NCBI GenBank assembly: GCA_016871315.1
Contig: VFZE01000018.1
Coordinates: 1-35,698 of the forward strand
Reading direction: 5' to 3'
Length of the DNA stretch: 35,698 nucleotides
From: Acidimicrobiia bacterium
GTDB taxonomy: Bacteria; Acidobacteriota; Terriglobia; Bryobacterales; Bryobacteraceae
Translations under genes and position numbers: made by a program
Notes under the pieces: model-generated
What the model saw: the letters and a program-made list of their open reading frames with translations, nothing else
Databases searched by the model: none
What the model was told of the DNA's origin: nothing
Part shown: piece by piece, positions 8,263-16,748 of the stretch
Position numbering within the stretch: the stretch's first letter is position 1
Layout of the letters: every line of letters begins with the position of its first letter

Positions 8263-9120
8263 CTATTGCCTCCGCCGAAGTTGTTGATCGGTAAACTCTA
8301 ATAGCGCTTTCGTCGCCGGATCTCCCGCCAGCCCGAGGTCCCGGTCCAGCTTCACGTGGTCGCTCTCCTCCGCCCCAAACAACCGCGCCGCAACCCCCGC
8401 CTGATCCAGCGCCGCCCACAACCGGTAGGCCTGCGCGCTGGTATCGGTGTGATCGGCCACGTGCAAAATCAAAAACGGCGCGATCCCACGATTCCGAGCA
8501 ACATGGCTCACCGCGGAATACTCCCGCTGTTCCTCGAGATTTCCGAACTTCTCCGGATGCCCCATCTTCGGCGGCGGCTGCTTCAAGCTCAGCCTCCGCG
8601 CCGTCGCCGTCGCCACCTGTAGCGGCACGTCGTAGGTGTCTCCATCCACCGGAACGCAGCCCTTGATTACCGAACGCGGTACCCCCTCCGCCTCGATATA
8701 CCGGCTGTCTGTACATAGCAGCGCCGCCAGCTGCGCCCCCGCCGAATGCCCCATCAGAAAAATCCGCCGCGGATCGCCCCGGTGCCGCGAAATGTTCCCC
8801 TGCACCCAGCCCACCGCCTTCGCTACATCCCGCACGATCTCCCCCATCCTCACCTGCGGCACAAACCGGTAATTCACAGCAACAAACACAAACCCCTTCT
8901 CCGTAAACGCCGCCGGCTTGTGGTTCATTTCATCCTTGCTGCCCCGCATCCAACCGCCGCCGTGCACCCACACCACTACCGGCAGATTCGAGCCCGCCTC
9001 GGGCTTATACACATCCAACAGCTGCCGCTCGTTCTTCGGTTCGGCGTAGGGAATGTTGCGCTCCACCTGCCCCAACGCGGGCAGTAGAAAAACGCACGCA
9101 ACTGCAATCTTGCCCTTCAT
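8263..9120 (-). CDS. Secreted alpha/beta hydrolase (BD-FAE-type esterase)
   Basis: An exported carboxylesterase-like protein of 285 residues from the ATG at 9120 (MKGKIAVACVFLLPALGQ is a plausible signal peptide). A TTG two codons upstream (9126), directly against the TGA of the preceding gene, is the alternative start. Numbered from that TTG, the oxyanion-hole motif HGGGW is at 55-59, the nucleophile elbow GHSAG has Ser128, and D225 (HVADHTD) and H257 (ESDHVKLD) complete a triad. The HGGGW motif places it with the hormone-sensitive-lipase/BD-FAE group that removes acetyl or feruloyl esters from polysaccharides. It sits 6 bp behind the DUF5009 membrane acyltransferase gene, so acyl transfer and removal are probably expressed together. 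The natural substrate is not known. Confidence 0.85.
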   Translation of the reverse strand: MKGKIAVACVFLLPALGQVERNIPYAEPKNERQLLDVYKPEAGSNLPVVVWVHGGGWMRGSKDEMNHKPAAFTEKGFVFVAVNYRFVPQVRMGEIVRDVAKAVGWVQGNISRHRGDPRRIFLMGHSAGAQLAALLCTDSRYIEAEGVPRSVIKGCVPVDGDTYDVPLQVATATARRLSLKQPPPKMGHPEKFGNLEEQREYSAVSHVARNRGIAPFLILHVADHTDTSAQAYRLWAALDQAGVAARLFGAEESDHVKLDRDLGLAGDPATKALLEFTDQQLRRRQ

Positions 9121-9126
9121 GCCCAA

Positions 9127-10248
9127 TCAGATCTTGACGTAGATCCGCCTCTTATAGAGCCAGTAGCACAGGTACCACATCGGCAGGAACACCGTGCACG
9201 CCTGCGCCACCGGACCCCACTTGCCCAACACCGCGTACTTCAGCGTGAACACCCCTACCGCACGGTCCGTCCAGCCCGTCAGCACCATGTGCAGGCAGTA
9301 GATGAACATCGAATTCATCCCCACAACCACCAGCGGCCACGTCACCCGCTTCCACCCGCGAACCTCCACCATCCAATACAGCGCCAGCAGAATCAGCACC
9401 ACCCACCCGCACGCCGCAATCGTGTACGAGGTTGTGTGGATCCGCTTGATGATCGGCAGGAACAGCCCCATCCCGTGTCCCACCGCCAGCGACGCCACCC
9501 CACCCACCGCCAGCCACTGCATCCGCTTTCTATGCGTCCAGTCCGTCATCATCAGATACCCGCACCAGACTCCCGCCAGCGTCACCACGATGCTCGGAAT
9601 AAAGTTGATCGTCGCCCAGTGCCCCGGATTGCTCGCCCCGAACACAAACTGATCCACCCGCTCCCCGATGTTGTCACCCATCGAATAGGGTCCGCGCGCG
9701 CCGGGCCACGCCATGAACAACGCCGTATATCCAGCCAGGATCAGCCCCGCGCAAACCGCCTGCGTCTTCACGCTCAGCTTCATCAGCCAATAGCAAATGA
9801 AATAGGCCAACGCGATCTGCGCCAGCACATTGATCAACTGAAACCGAAGCTTCCCTGCCGAAATCGAGATCAACAGATTGCTGAGCACGATCAGCATGAA
9901 GGACCGGTACGCCACATGCTTCCACACCGCGCCTTGCCCCTCGCGCAGCCGCCGCACCGCAAAGGCGAACGGCATCGCCAGCCCCACCATGAACATGAAC
10001 GCCGGCTGGATCAGGTCCCAAAACGTCATCCCCTCCCACCGCACATGTTCAAACTGCCACCCCAGCCAGCCCCAATCCGGATCGTCCTTCAGCTTCGCCA
10101 GCCCGAACCCCTGCGCCGCCAGCACCGTCATGATGAACCCGCGGAACGCATCCAGCGAAATCAGCCTCTCCGGAATAGCCGGCCGCCCCCTCTGCCCCGT
10201 ATCCGCTGGAGGGCTAATGTCGATCTGATCGCGTACCAGAGTTGCCAT
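9127..10248 (-). CDS. DUF5009/HGSNAT-like membrane acyltransferase
   Basis: A polytopic inner-membrane protein of 373 residues. It opens with RLISLDAFRGFIM, the signature of the DUF1624/DUF5009 group related to heparan-alpha-glucosaminide N-acetyltransferase. About ten hydrophobic spans follow, with the conserved DLIQPAFMFMVGLAMPFAF and GMNSMFIYCLHM blocks. The family is thought to carry acetyl groups across the membrane onto a sugar; the precise bacterial substrates are mostly unknown. ATG at 10248 is preferred; an in-frame GTG at 10272 would add eight residues (MIEFEPTA) but lacks a better ribosome-binding site. It is the first gene of a two-gene minus operon with the secreted hydrolase. 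Confidence 0.85.
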   Translation of the reverse strand: MATLVRDQIDISPPADTGQRGRPAIPERLISLDAFRGFIMTVLAAQGFGLAKLKDDPDWGWLGWQFEHVRWEGMTFWDLIQPAFMFMVGLAMPFAFAVRRLREGQGAVWKHVAYRSFMLIVLSNLLISISAGKLRFQLINVLAQIALAYFICYWLMKLSVKTQAVCAGLILAGYTALFMAWPGARGPYSMGDNIGERVDQFVFGASNPGHWATINFIPSIVVTLAGVWCGYLMMTDWTHRKRMQWLAVGGVASLAVGHGMGLFLPIIKRIHTTSYTIAACGWVVLILLALYWMVEVRGWKRVTWPLVVVGMNSMFIYCLHMVLTGWTDRAVGVFTLKYAVLGKWGPVAQACTVFLPMWYLCYWLYKRRIYVKI

Positions 10249-10326
10249 GGCAGTTGGCTCAAATTCTATCACCCGCTGCTACCGGAGAAAGGCGACGCCC
10301 GCTGGCTCGACCAGCAGGGCAGCTTC

Positions 10327-10635
10327 ATGGCAACCGTTCCCGCCGGCGAGGTTTTCCGCCTGCTCGACGGCGCTCTCGCCTGGCGCCAGCACGACGGCGG
10401 CCACACCGACGCTCCCAACGGGAAGTACTTCATCCCCTGGGCCTCCCGCCAGCTCAACTACCGGCCAGAGCCGCCGCCACCCATCTCCGCCGACACCGCC
10501 GCCCCGCGCCTGGACGCCAACTCCATCGTCGCCCACGGCCAGCTCCTCGAAAAAGCCAAAACCGGCCGCACCCACCTCTACTTCCTCGGCGACCCCAGCG
10601 CCCGCCGTCCCTGCTCAAGGATCAAACTGAGCTAG
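10327..10635 (+). CDS. Small hypothetical protein, possibly a gene remnant
   Basis: From ATG 10327 the frame encodes 102 residues (MATVPAGEVFRLLDGALAWR...) ending ...SRIKLS. It shows C-ending codon use like real genes here and sensible residue content (VFRLLDGALAW, GKYFIPWASRQLNY, HGQLLEKAKTGRTHLYFLGD). The open frame also makes sense upstream of the ATG (FYHPLLPEKGDARWLDQQGS), but no start codon is available there, so the 5' end may be lost under the divergent DUF5009 gene. Its TAG stop coincides with the left edge of the 37-bp PIN-gene fragment, so the last residues are probably not original. I do not recognise a family. Confidence 0.45.
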   Translation: MATVPAGEVFRLLDGALAWRQHDGGHTDAPNGKYFIPWASRQLNYRPEPPPPISADTAAPRLDANSIVAHGQLLEKAKTGRTHLYFLGDPSARRPCSRIKLS

Positions 10636-10670
10636 AAGGCGAGCATCTCCATGTGGGATGCCCTGGTGGT
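10634..10670 (+). repeat. 37-bp direct repeat, copy 1 (vapC fragment)
   Basis: These 37 bases (AGAAGGCGAGCATC... to ...CCTGGTGGT) are identical to 18275-18311 in the same orientation. Both encode KASISMWDALVVA, the conserved stretch near the end of VapC-type PIN domains. Here the following residues (RHAARALGTLGQ) no longer match a PIN domain, so this copy is an isolated fragment. Confidence 0.85.
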
Positions 10671-10720
10671 TGCCCGGCACGCCGCTCGTGCGCTTGGAAC
10701 ACTCGGCCAACGAACTCTTC

Positions 10721-10748
10721 TAAGTTAAATTTACTAAGTTAAATTTAC
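10721..10748 (+). repeat. Tandem duplication of a 14-bp AT-rich unit
   Basis: The unit TAAGTTAAATTTAC occurs twice without a gap at 10721-10734 and 10735-10748. It is the most AT-rich stretch in the neighbourhood and lies just upstream of the candidate promoter of the TonB receptor gene. It could act as an UP element or a regulator site; that role is inferred. Confidence 0.85.
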
Positions 10749-10778
10749 TTGCGCGGAATCCCGCGGATGGATTATGCT
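10749..10778 (+). promoter_or_regulatory. Possible promoter of TonB receptor 1
   Basis: TTGCGC at 10749-10754 and TATGCT at 10773-10778 are separated by 18 bp, a weak sigma70-like pair 38 bp before the ATG at 10817. A small inverted repeat, CGCGG (10752-10756) and CCGCG (10761-10765), lies in the spacer and could be an operator. The match is modest. Confidence 0.35.
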
Positions 10779-10816
10779 TCTGCCATCTCACCTTGGTGTG
10801 AGTTAGGAAGGCTACC

Positions 10817-13800
10817 ATGTCCACTGCCAGCCGCGTGCTTCAGATCGCGCTCGCCGCCGTCATTTTCACTTCCGCGTTGTTCGCCCAGGGCGAACGCGCC
10901 ACCGTTACCGGAGCCGTCACCGATTCGACCGGCGCCATCATCGTTGGAGCCCAGGTTTCCATCCGGAACACCTCCACCAACGTCATCCTCAAAACCACCA
11001 CCAACGCCGCCGGCGTCTACTACCTCCCCTCGCTCAACCCCGGCCCCTACGAACTCCGCATCGAACAAACCGGCTTCCGCCCCTCCGTCGTCAGCGACAT
11101 CCGCCTCACCACCGGCCTCACCGCGACCTTCGACCTCATGCTCGAAATCGGCTCCGTCGCCGAGGCCGTCGAAGTCCGCGCCAACGCCGTACAACTCGAA
11201 GCCCAAACCACCGCCATCGGCAAGGCCATCCCTCCCTCCACCATCCAGGGCCTCCCGCTCGTCGGCCGCAACGTCCTCCAACTCGTCTCGCTCCTCCCCG
11301 GCGTCACACCCGTCGGCGGCGACACCAACGGCGAAGCGACCAACGCCAAAATGAGCGGCGGCTTCGCCCGCGATAACGGCATCCTCACCGACGGCGGCGA
11401 AAGCCGCGCCACCGTCAACTCCAAATCCGCCTTCACCATCCCCATGGAGGCCGTCGCCGAATACCGCGTCGATACCGCCACCTACGGCGCCGAATTCGGG
11501 CGCGCCGCCGGCGGCGTCGTCAACCTCGTCACCAAGGGCGGCACCAACGAATTCCACGGATCCCTCTACGAGTACCTCCGCAACAACATCTTGGACTCCA
11601 ACAGTTGGACCAATAACCGCAACAACGTCCGCCGCGGCATTTTCCGCCGCCATGAGTTCGGCGGCTCCATCGGCGGCCCCATCGTCCGCAACAAGACCTT
11701 CTTCTTCGTCAACTACGAACTCCTCCGCCAGAGCGGCCCCATCCAGTCGGTCGGCACCGTCCCCACCGCCCTCCAGCGCCAGGGCGATTTCAACGGCACC
11801 CTCGACCCCCAAAGCCGCCAGATCCTCGTCTATGACCCCACCACCACCCGCGCGAATCCGAACGCCGCCGGCCAGTTCCTCCGCGACGCCTTCCCCGGCA
11901 ACCGCATCCCCGCCAGCCGTTTCAACAACGTCTCCAACAACGTCCTCCGCTACTGGCCCGCTTCCAACCGCCCCGGAGAAGGTCCCGCCCAGTTCAATAA
12001 CTTCTTCACACAAGGCGCCCGCGTCACCGAAAACGACATCTGGGTGACCCGCATCGATCACAACTTGAGCGACCGCCACCGCCTCTTCGGCCGCTTCAAC
12101 GGCCGCAAGAGCAACGCCTTCTCCCGCGGCCTCGACGACGGCGCCGTCGCCTTCGTTCCTCAAACCATCGCCACCGCCCCCGCCTACAGCGCCCTGATCA
12201 GCGAAACCTCGACGCTCTCGGCCAACCTGCTCACCGAACTCCGCTTCAGCTATACCCGTATAGCGAACCGCAGCCAATGGGACGGCAAAGGCTTCGACAT
12301 CAACTCCCTCGGCCTGCCCGCCTCCGTCGTCGGCGCCATGGGCTACACTCCGTTCCCCAACATCAGCGTGTCCCAGTACACCGTCGGCACCGGACTTTCG
12401 GTCACCAGCGGCACCTCCGCCGAGGTCAGCGGCCTCAATGGCGCCAACAAGGTTCAGTCCCCGCAGGACACCTGGCATCTCCAGTTCCACACCACCTACC
12501 TCCGCAACCGCCACAAGCTGAAGTTCGGAACCGACCTCCAACTCCTCCGCCTCAACACCTTCGGCACCAACAGCCCCGCCGGAGCCTACTTCTTCGACCG
12601 CCTCTTCACCCAGGGACCCGACCCGCTCACCCGCACCACCATCGGCGGACACGGCTTGGCCAGCTTCCTCCTCGGCGTGCCCGTCTCCAACCGCCAGAGC
12701 TTCGACCCCGCCCTCACCCTCTACCGCAAGTTCTACGGCCTCTATATTCAGGACGACATCCAGCTCACCAAGAACCTCACCATGAACCTCGGCCTGCGCT
12801 ACGAATACCAGCAGCCCTGGGCCGAAAAGTACGGACGCATCGGCTACTTCGACTTCAATAGCCCCGAACCCGTCACCGGCTCGATGGGCACTTATACCTT
12901 CCTCAAGCCCGGCCAGTTCCAGACCGACCCGCTCCGGAAGAACTTCGCCCCGCGCGTCGGCCTCGCCTACCGCCTCGGAGCCAAGACCGTCGTCCGCGTC
13001 AGCGGCGGTTTCTTCTACGCCGCCAGCGACACCATCAACGCCGGAACCTCCGATTGGGGCAACGGCCTGTTCACCCTCTTTGAAGGCAGCCTCGGACCGC
13101 CCAGCCCCTTCCCCAACACCCCGTCCCCGGGCGGCTCCTGGTCCAACCCCTTCGCCGCAGGACTCCCGCAGCCCGACCGCAACTCAACCTTCGCCGGACA
13201 AAACCTCCGCACCTACAATCGCTACCACCCGCTCCCGGTCGTTTCCAACTGGACGTTCAATGTCCAGCGTATGCTTTCGCCCACCATCATGGTCCAGGCC
13301 GGCTACGTCGGAAACCGTATCATGCGCATCGTTCAGAACCGCTTCTACAACCAGGTCGATCCCGTCCACATCGGCCTCGGCAGCCAGCTCCTCCAGCAGG
13401 TGCCCAACCCCTACTTCGGAAAAATCACCACCGGCAACCTCAGCTTCCAGACCGTTCAGTTGCGCCAGTTGCTCCGGCCCTACCCGAAGTACCTGCAAGT
13501 CCTCATCCCGCGCGACGGCTACGGCGACGGCCACTACCAAAGCGGCCAGTTCTCCATCGACAAGCAGTACAGCCAGGGCCTGACCCTCTCGGCCAGCTAC
13601 ACCATCTCCAAGACCATCGCCAACGTCTTCGAGTCCGACGCGAGCGAAGCGTTCCCCCACAACGCCCTCTACAACTCGCGCTTCAACAGGACCATCGAGC
13701 CAAACGACATTCCCCAGCGCCTCGTCCTCAGCTACCTCTACGACCTCCCGCTCGGCAAGGGAAAGAAATGGGTCTCCAACGGAATCGGCGCCAAAGTGAT

Positions 13801-14263
13801 CGGCAACTGGCAGGTCACCGGCATCACCGTCATGCAGAGCGGCATCCCCATCCGCATCGCCGCGCCGGATAACACCAACATCCCCGAGTTCTCGCTCTCG
13901 GTCGGCCGCGGCAACCGCGTCGGCGATCCCGTGCTCCCCAGTTCGGAGCGGACCACCAGCCGCTACTTCAACACCGCCGCCTTCGCCCAGGCGCCCACGT
14001 TCACCCTCCCCACCGACTCGCTCCTCCAGCCGCAGTTGCGCAACTACGGACGCCGCAACTTCGACTTCGCCTTCATCCGCAACCAGCCGATCCGGGAGCG
14101 CTACAACCTCCAAATCCGCGCCGACATCACCAACTTCTTCAACACCCCGGCGAAGACCCTCGGCATCGGCGCCAGCGTCACCATCGGCACCCCCCAATTC
14201 GGCCAGGTGCTCACCGGCGGCGCTCCCCGCAACATCCAACTCGCCGCCCGCTTCACCTTCTAG
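10817..14263 (+). CDS. Oar-type TonB-dependent receptor 1 with carboxypeptidase-regulatory-like domain
   Basis: A 1148-residue outer-membrane protein. A signal peptide (about 1-23, ending LFAQ) is followed by a CarboxypepD_reg-like/transthyretin fold (about 27-112: ATVTGAVTDSTGAIIVGAQV, AGVYYLPSLNPGPYELRIE). Then come a plug region (about 140-240, with IPMEAVAEYRVDTATYGAEF and GGVVNLVTKGGTNEFHGSLY) and a long beta-barrel ending in AARFTF, with a terminal Phe as barrels require. Oar-like receptors are greatly expanded in Acidobacteriota and are thought to import large carbohydrates or peptides with TonB energy. The ATG is set by AGGAAG at 10805-10810. The gene is 10 bp from the mannonate-dehydratase-like gene, which suggests uptake and breakdown of a uronate-related compound. 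Codons are extremely rich in third-position C. Confidence 0.95.
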   Translation: MSTASRVLQIALAAVIFTSALFAQGERATVTGAVTDSTGAIIVGAQVSIRNTSTNVILKTTTNAAGVYYLPSLNPGPYELRIEQTGFRPSVVSDIRLTTGLTATFDLMLEIGSVAEAVEVRANAVQLEAQTTAIGKAIPPSTIQGLPLVGRNVLQLVSLLPGVTPVGGDTNGEATNAKMSGGFARDNGILTDGGESRATVNSKSAFTIPMEAVAEYRVDTATYGAEFGRAAGGVVNLVTKGGTNEFHGSLYEYLRNNILDSNSWTNNRNNVRRGIFRRHEFGGSIGGPIVRNKTFFFVNYELLRQSGPIQSVGTVPTALQRQGDFNGTLDPQSRQILVYDPTTTRANPNAAGQFLRDAFPGNRIPASRFNNVSNNVLRYWPASNRPGEGPAQFNNFFTQGARVTENDIWVTRIDHNLSDRHRLFGRFNGRKSNAFSRGLDDGAVAFVPQTIATAPAYSALISETSTLSANLLTELRFSYTRIANRSQWDGKGFDINSLGLPASVVGAMGYTPFPNISVSQYTVGTGLSVTSGTSAEVSGLNGANKVQSPQDTWHLQFHTTYLRNRHKLKFGTDLQLLRLNTFGTNSPAGAYFFDRLFTQGPDPLTRTTIGGHGLASFLLGVPVSNRQSFDPALTLYRKFYGLYIQDDIQLTKNLTMNLGLRYEYQQPWAEKYGRIGYFDFNSPEPVTGSMGTYTFLKPGQFQTDPLRKNFAPRVGLAYRLGAKTVVRVSGGFFYAASDTINAGTSDWGNGLFTLFEGSLGPPSPFPNTPSPGGSWSNPFAAGLPQPDRNSTFAGQNLRTYNRYHPLPVVSNWTFNVQRMLSPTIMVQAGYVGNRIMRIVQNRFYNQVDPVHIGLGSQLLQQVPNPYFGKITTGNLSFQTVQLRQLLRPYPKYLQVLIPRDGYGDGHYQSGQFSIDKQYSQGLTLSASYTISKTIANVFESDASEAFPHNALYNSRFNRTIEPNDIPQRLVLSYLYDLPLGKGKKWVSNGIGAKVIGNWQVTGITVMQSGIPIRIAAPDNTNIPEFSLSVGRGNRVGDPVLPSSERTTSRYFNTAAFAQAPTFTLPTDSLLQPQLRNYGRRNFDFAFIRNQPIRERYNLQIRADITNFFNTPAKTLGIGASVTIGTPQFGQVLTGGAPRNIQLAARFTF

Positions 14264-14273
14264 GAGACTCACC

Positions 14274-15368
14274 ATGCGATTCTCGAAACTCACTCGCCGC
14301 GAAATCGGAAAACTCGCCTTCGGAGCCGGAGCCGCCGCCTACCTCGAACGCGCCTCCGCCGTCGTCCACCAGGTCGCGCCCGGCATCAAACTCTGCGTCC
14401 AATCCTCGCCCCGCCCAAGCGAGGAGCAACTCCTCTTCCTGAAACAACTCGGCGCCGAATACGTCTCGGTCGGCTCCCCGGCCGACATGCGCACCGCCGA
14501 AGGCTTCGCCCAGATCAAGAACAGCTACCAGGACGCCGGCATCACCGTCTGGAACATCGGCAACAACAGCGTCCACAACATGCCCGAGGTCACCCTCAAC
14601 CTCCCCGGCCGCGACGAAAAAGTCGAGGAGTACAAGCAGTACATCCGCAACCTCGGCAAAGCCAGCATCCATTACACCACCTATGCCCACATGGGCAACG
14701 GCATCTGGACCAGCTCCCGCGACGCCGTCTCCCGCCACGCCCCCGCGCGCGAGTTCGACGAGAACAGCCCCAACGCCCGCGGCTTCTGGGCCGGCAAGGA
14801 ATTCAAGGGCCCCCTCTCCCACGGCCGCGTCTTCACCGAAAAGGAAATCTGGGACAACTACATCCACTTCATCAAGCAGGTCACCCCCGTCGCCGAGGAG
14901 AACGGCGTCCGCATCGGCATCCATCCCGACGACCCGCCCGTCCCCGTCCTCGCCGGCGTCCCCCGCTGCATCTTCGGCAACTTCGAAGGCTACAAGCGCG
15001 CCATGGAGATCGCCAACTCGCCCAACGTCGGCATCTGCCTCTGCTGCGGCACCTGGCTCGAAGGCGGTAAGAAACTCACCGGAAAAGATCCGGAGGAAAT
15101 GATCCGCTACTTCGGCGCCAAGAAGATCTGGAAGATCCACTTCCGCAACGTGAGCGCCCCGCTCCCCCACTTCGTCGAAACGTTCATGGACAACGGCTAC
15201 TACGACATGTGGAAAATCATGAAGGCCCTCCGCGACGTCAAATACGACGGCATCGTCATCCTCGACCACAGCCCGCGCATGGTCGGCGGCAACTACGTCC
15301 AAACCGCCTACGGCTTCGCCTATATGAAGGCGCTCCTCAATCGCGCCAACGCCGAGGCGAAGGGATAG
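14274..15368 (+). CDS. Mannonate dehydratase-like TIM-barrel protein with Tat-type leader
   Basis: A 364-residue protein with UxuA-family landmarks: IGIHPDDPP (H217), LCCGTW (C258), WKIHFRNV (H289) and the final ILDHSPRM (D331, H332). In UxuA the His/Cys/His/Asp set at these places holds the metal and removes water from D-mannonate, giving 2-keto-3-deoxygluconate. The N-terminus reads LTRREIGKLAFGAGAAAYL, a twin-arginine (R8, R9) leader, which is unusual because classical UxuA is cytoplasmic. Acidobacteria often carry Tat-exported sugar isomerase-like TIM barrels, so a periplasmic role in processing a sugar acid or related product is plausible. ATG at 14274 follows TAGGAGACTCACC, a strong ribosome-binding site that overlaps the stop of the receptor gene, so the two genes form one operon. 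Confidence 0.85.
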   Translation: MRFSKLTRREIGKLAFGAGAAAYLERASAVVHQVAPGIKLCVQSSPRPSEEQLLFLKQLGAEYVSVGSPADMRTAEGFAQIKNSYQDAGITVWNIGNNSVHNMPEVTLNLPGRDEKVEEYKQYIRNLGKASIHYTTYAHMGNGIWTSSRDAVSRHAPAREFDENSPNARGFWAGKEFKGPLSHGRVFTEKEIWDNYIHFIKQVTPVAEENGVRIGIHPDDPPVPVLAGVPRCIFGNFEGYKRAMEIANSPNVGICLCCGTWLEGGKKLTGKDPEEMIRYFGAKKIWKIHFRNVSAPLPHFVETFMDNGYYDMWKIMKALRDVKYDGIVILDHSPRMVGGNYVQTAYGFAYMKALLNRANAEAKG

Positions 15369-15390
15369 CGAACGTTTCGTTTTTACGCTA
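15366..15390 (+). terminator. Weak stem-loop with T run after the mannonate-dehydratase-like gene
   Basis: TAGCG (15366-15370, including the stop) pairs with CGCTA (15386-15390), and inside it AACG (15371-15374) pairs with CGTT (15378-15381), followed by a run of T. The stem is short and interrupted, so this is only a candidate terminator for the receptor operon. Confidence 0.25.
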
Positions 15391-15540
15391 AACTTTCCCC
15401 TACCCGGCGTACGGATCGCAACTTTCCGCCCAGCCGGCTCGTACACCTAACGTTACCTTTCGCCGCCGCACGCGTCCAATTCCGTGTTGAACGCGGCATC
15501 GGATACCATCCCGGCGGCCGGGGTACTCAGGAAAGGGACC

Positions 15541-15828
15541 TTGGCGGACGAAGCGGCACTCATCAGAGCGGCGCAAGCGGGCGACCAACTCGCCTTCGAG
15601 CAACTCGTCCACTCCTACGATCAAGCCGTCCTCCGCCTCGCCTTCAACCTCCTGCGCTCCCAGGAGGACGCCCGCGATATCTACCAGGAGGCCTTCCTCC
15701 GCGTCCATCGCAATCTCCACACCTTCCGCTTCGATTGCAGCTTCCACACCTGGCTCTACCGCATCGTCACCAACCTTTGCCTGGACCTCCTCCGCAAGCG
15801 CAAAGTCCGCAAAGAGGAACCGGCCTAA
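15541..15828 (+). CDS. ECF sigma factor fragment, region 2 only
   Basis: A 95-residue protein from TTG 15541, which has AGGA at 15529-15532 at a proper 8-base spacing; a GTG at 15484 would add 19 residues but has no ribosome-binding site. It contains a complete sigma region 2: ALIRAAQAGDQLAFEQLV, the core-binding and -10 recognition helices YDQAVLRLAFNLLRSQEDARDIYQEAFLRV and FDCSFHTWLYRIVTNLCLDLLRKRK. Translation stops just after (KEEPA, TAA at 15826), before the linker and region 4 that contacts the -35 element. No region 4 sequence is visible in any frame of the next 190 bp. It is either a truncated pseudogene or a region-2-only protein. No anti-sigma gene is adjacent. Confidence 0.75.
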   Translation: MADEAALIRAAQAGDQLAFEQLVHSYDQAVLRLAFNLLRSQEDARDIYQEAFLRVHRNLHTFRFDCSFHTWLYRIVTNLCLDLLRKRKVRKEEPA

Positions 15829-16016
15829 GCGCTGATAGAGTTGCTGATCGCTCACACCATAGCCCGGTATAGCGTTAGTCTTCCCCTCCTGGCAGAGCAG
15901 TTCACCCGGAGCACCCAAGGACTGCCGGGTACGACGCGCTTCCGCGCGGTGGCCGTCAATCCACAACCGCACTTCAGGCATGCAGGCCCCCGTCCTGAGG
16001 CATTGCCGGTGTTAGC

Positions 16017-16748
16017 ATGGCGTTGATGACGCGTTTCGATTGTAGGGTGCTCCTCGCCGCTGTATGGCTTACGGCTGTCCCGCTCGCCGGGCAATCGGTT
16101 CCGGTCTTTCGCGACCTGTTCAACGGCAAAGACCTCACTGGCTGGGTGAACGTGAACACAGACGAAGACACCTGGTCTGTGAAGGACGGAATCCTGATCT
16201 GCAAAGGCCAGCCGATCGGCGTAATGCGCTCGGACAAGCAATATGAGAACTTCATCCTGCATATCGAATGGAAGCACATCGAAGCGGGCGGGAATTCCGG
16301 GGTTTTCGTTTGGAGTGACGCGAAGCCCGGCGAAAAGAATCGCCTGCCGAATGGTGTCGAAGTGCAGATGCTTGAACTGGATGCCATAACGGGCCGCAAA
16401 GGGCGCGATGGCCAGCCTCTGTCGCCCGGATATGTTCATGGCGACCTGTTTGGAGTCGGAGGAGTCGAGATCGTACCAGACAATCCACGGGGCGTTCGCA
16501 GCAGTTCGCTGGAGAACCGCGCGAAGGGACGCGGTGAGTGGAATACATACGACGTCGTGGCGATCGACGGTGTCATCAAACTGGCTGTTAACGGTAAATT
16601 CGTCAACGGTATCAGCAAGTCAACGCAGAAGAAGGGCTATTTGTGCCTGGAATCAGAAGGCAAGGAGATTCACTTCCGCAATATCAAGATCATGGAATTG
16701 CTGCCGGGAGTCACGTCGCCGGAACAGTCGGCGCCGTTGCTTGACTGA
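16017..16748 (+). CDS. Secreted DUF1080 (3-keto-disaccharide hydrolase-type) protein 1
   Basis: A 243-residue protein with a signal peptide (hydrophobic [15 protein letters not shown], cleavage near residue 26) and one DUF1080 LamG-like beta-sandwich. The signs are [82 protein letters not shown] and the closing [23 protein letters not shown]. Members of the family hydrolyse 3-keto-glycosides in the periplasm. It stands alone, with 188 bp before it and 287 bp after it without a clear gene. Its codon use is less C-ending than that of genes to its left, which suggests a different history. A second in-frame ATG lies at 16026. Confidence 0.9.
   Translation: MALMTRFDCRVLLAAVWLTAVPLAGQSVPVFRDLFNGKDLTGWVNVNTDEDTWSVKDGILICKGQPIGVMRSDKQYENFILHIEWKHIEAGGNSGVFVWSDAKPGEKNRLPNGVEVQMLELDAITGRKGRDGQPLSPGYVHGDLFGVGGVEIVPDNPRGVRSSSLENRAKGRGEWNTYDVVAIDGVIKLAVNGKFVNGISKSTQKKGYLCLESEGKEIHFRNIKIMELLPGVTSPEQSAPLLD

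Noticed and set aside
9289-10326. Plus-strand frame leading into the small gene at 10327
   Set aside because: Up to about 10240 it is antisense to the DUF5009 gene and rich in His/Arg/Pro; only the last part looks coding.
10772-12652. Minus-strand frame of 626 codons
   Set aside because: Ala/Gly/Glu/Val-rich antisense of TonB receptor 1, produced by its NNC codon bias; no start signal or domain.
13184-14293. Minus-strand frame of 369 codons
   Set aside because: Same antisense artefact over the receptor barrel.
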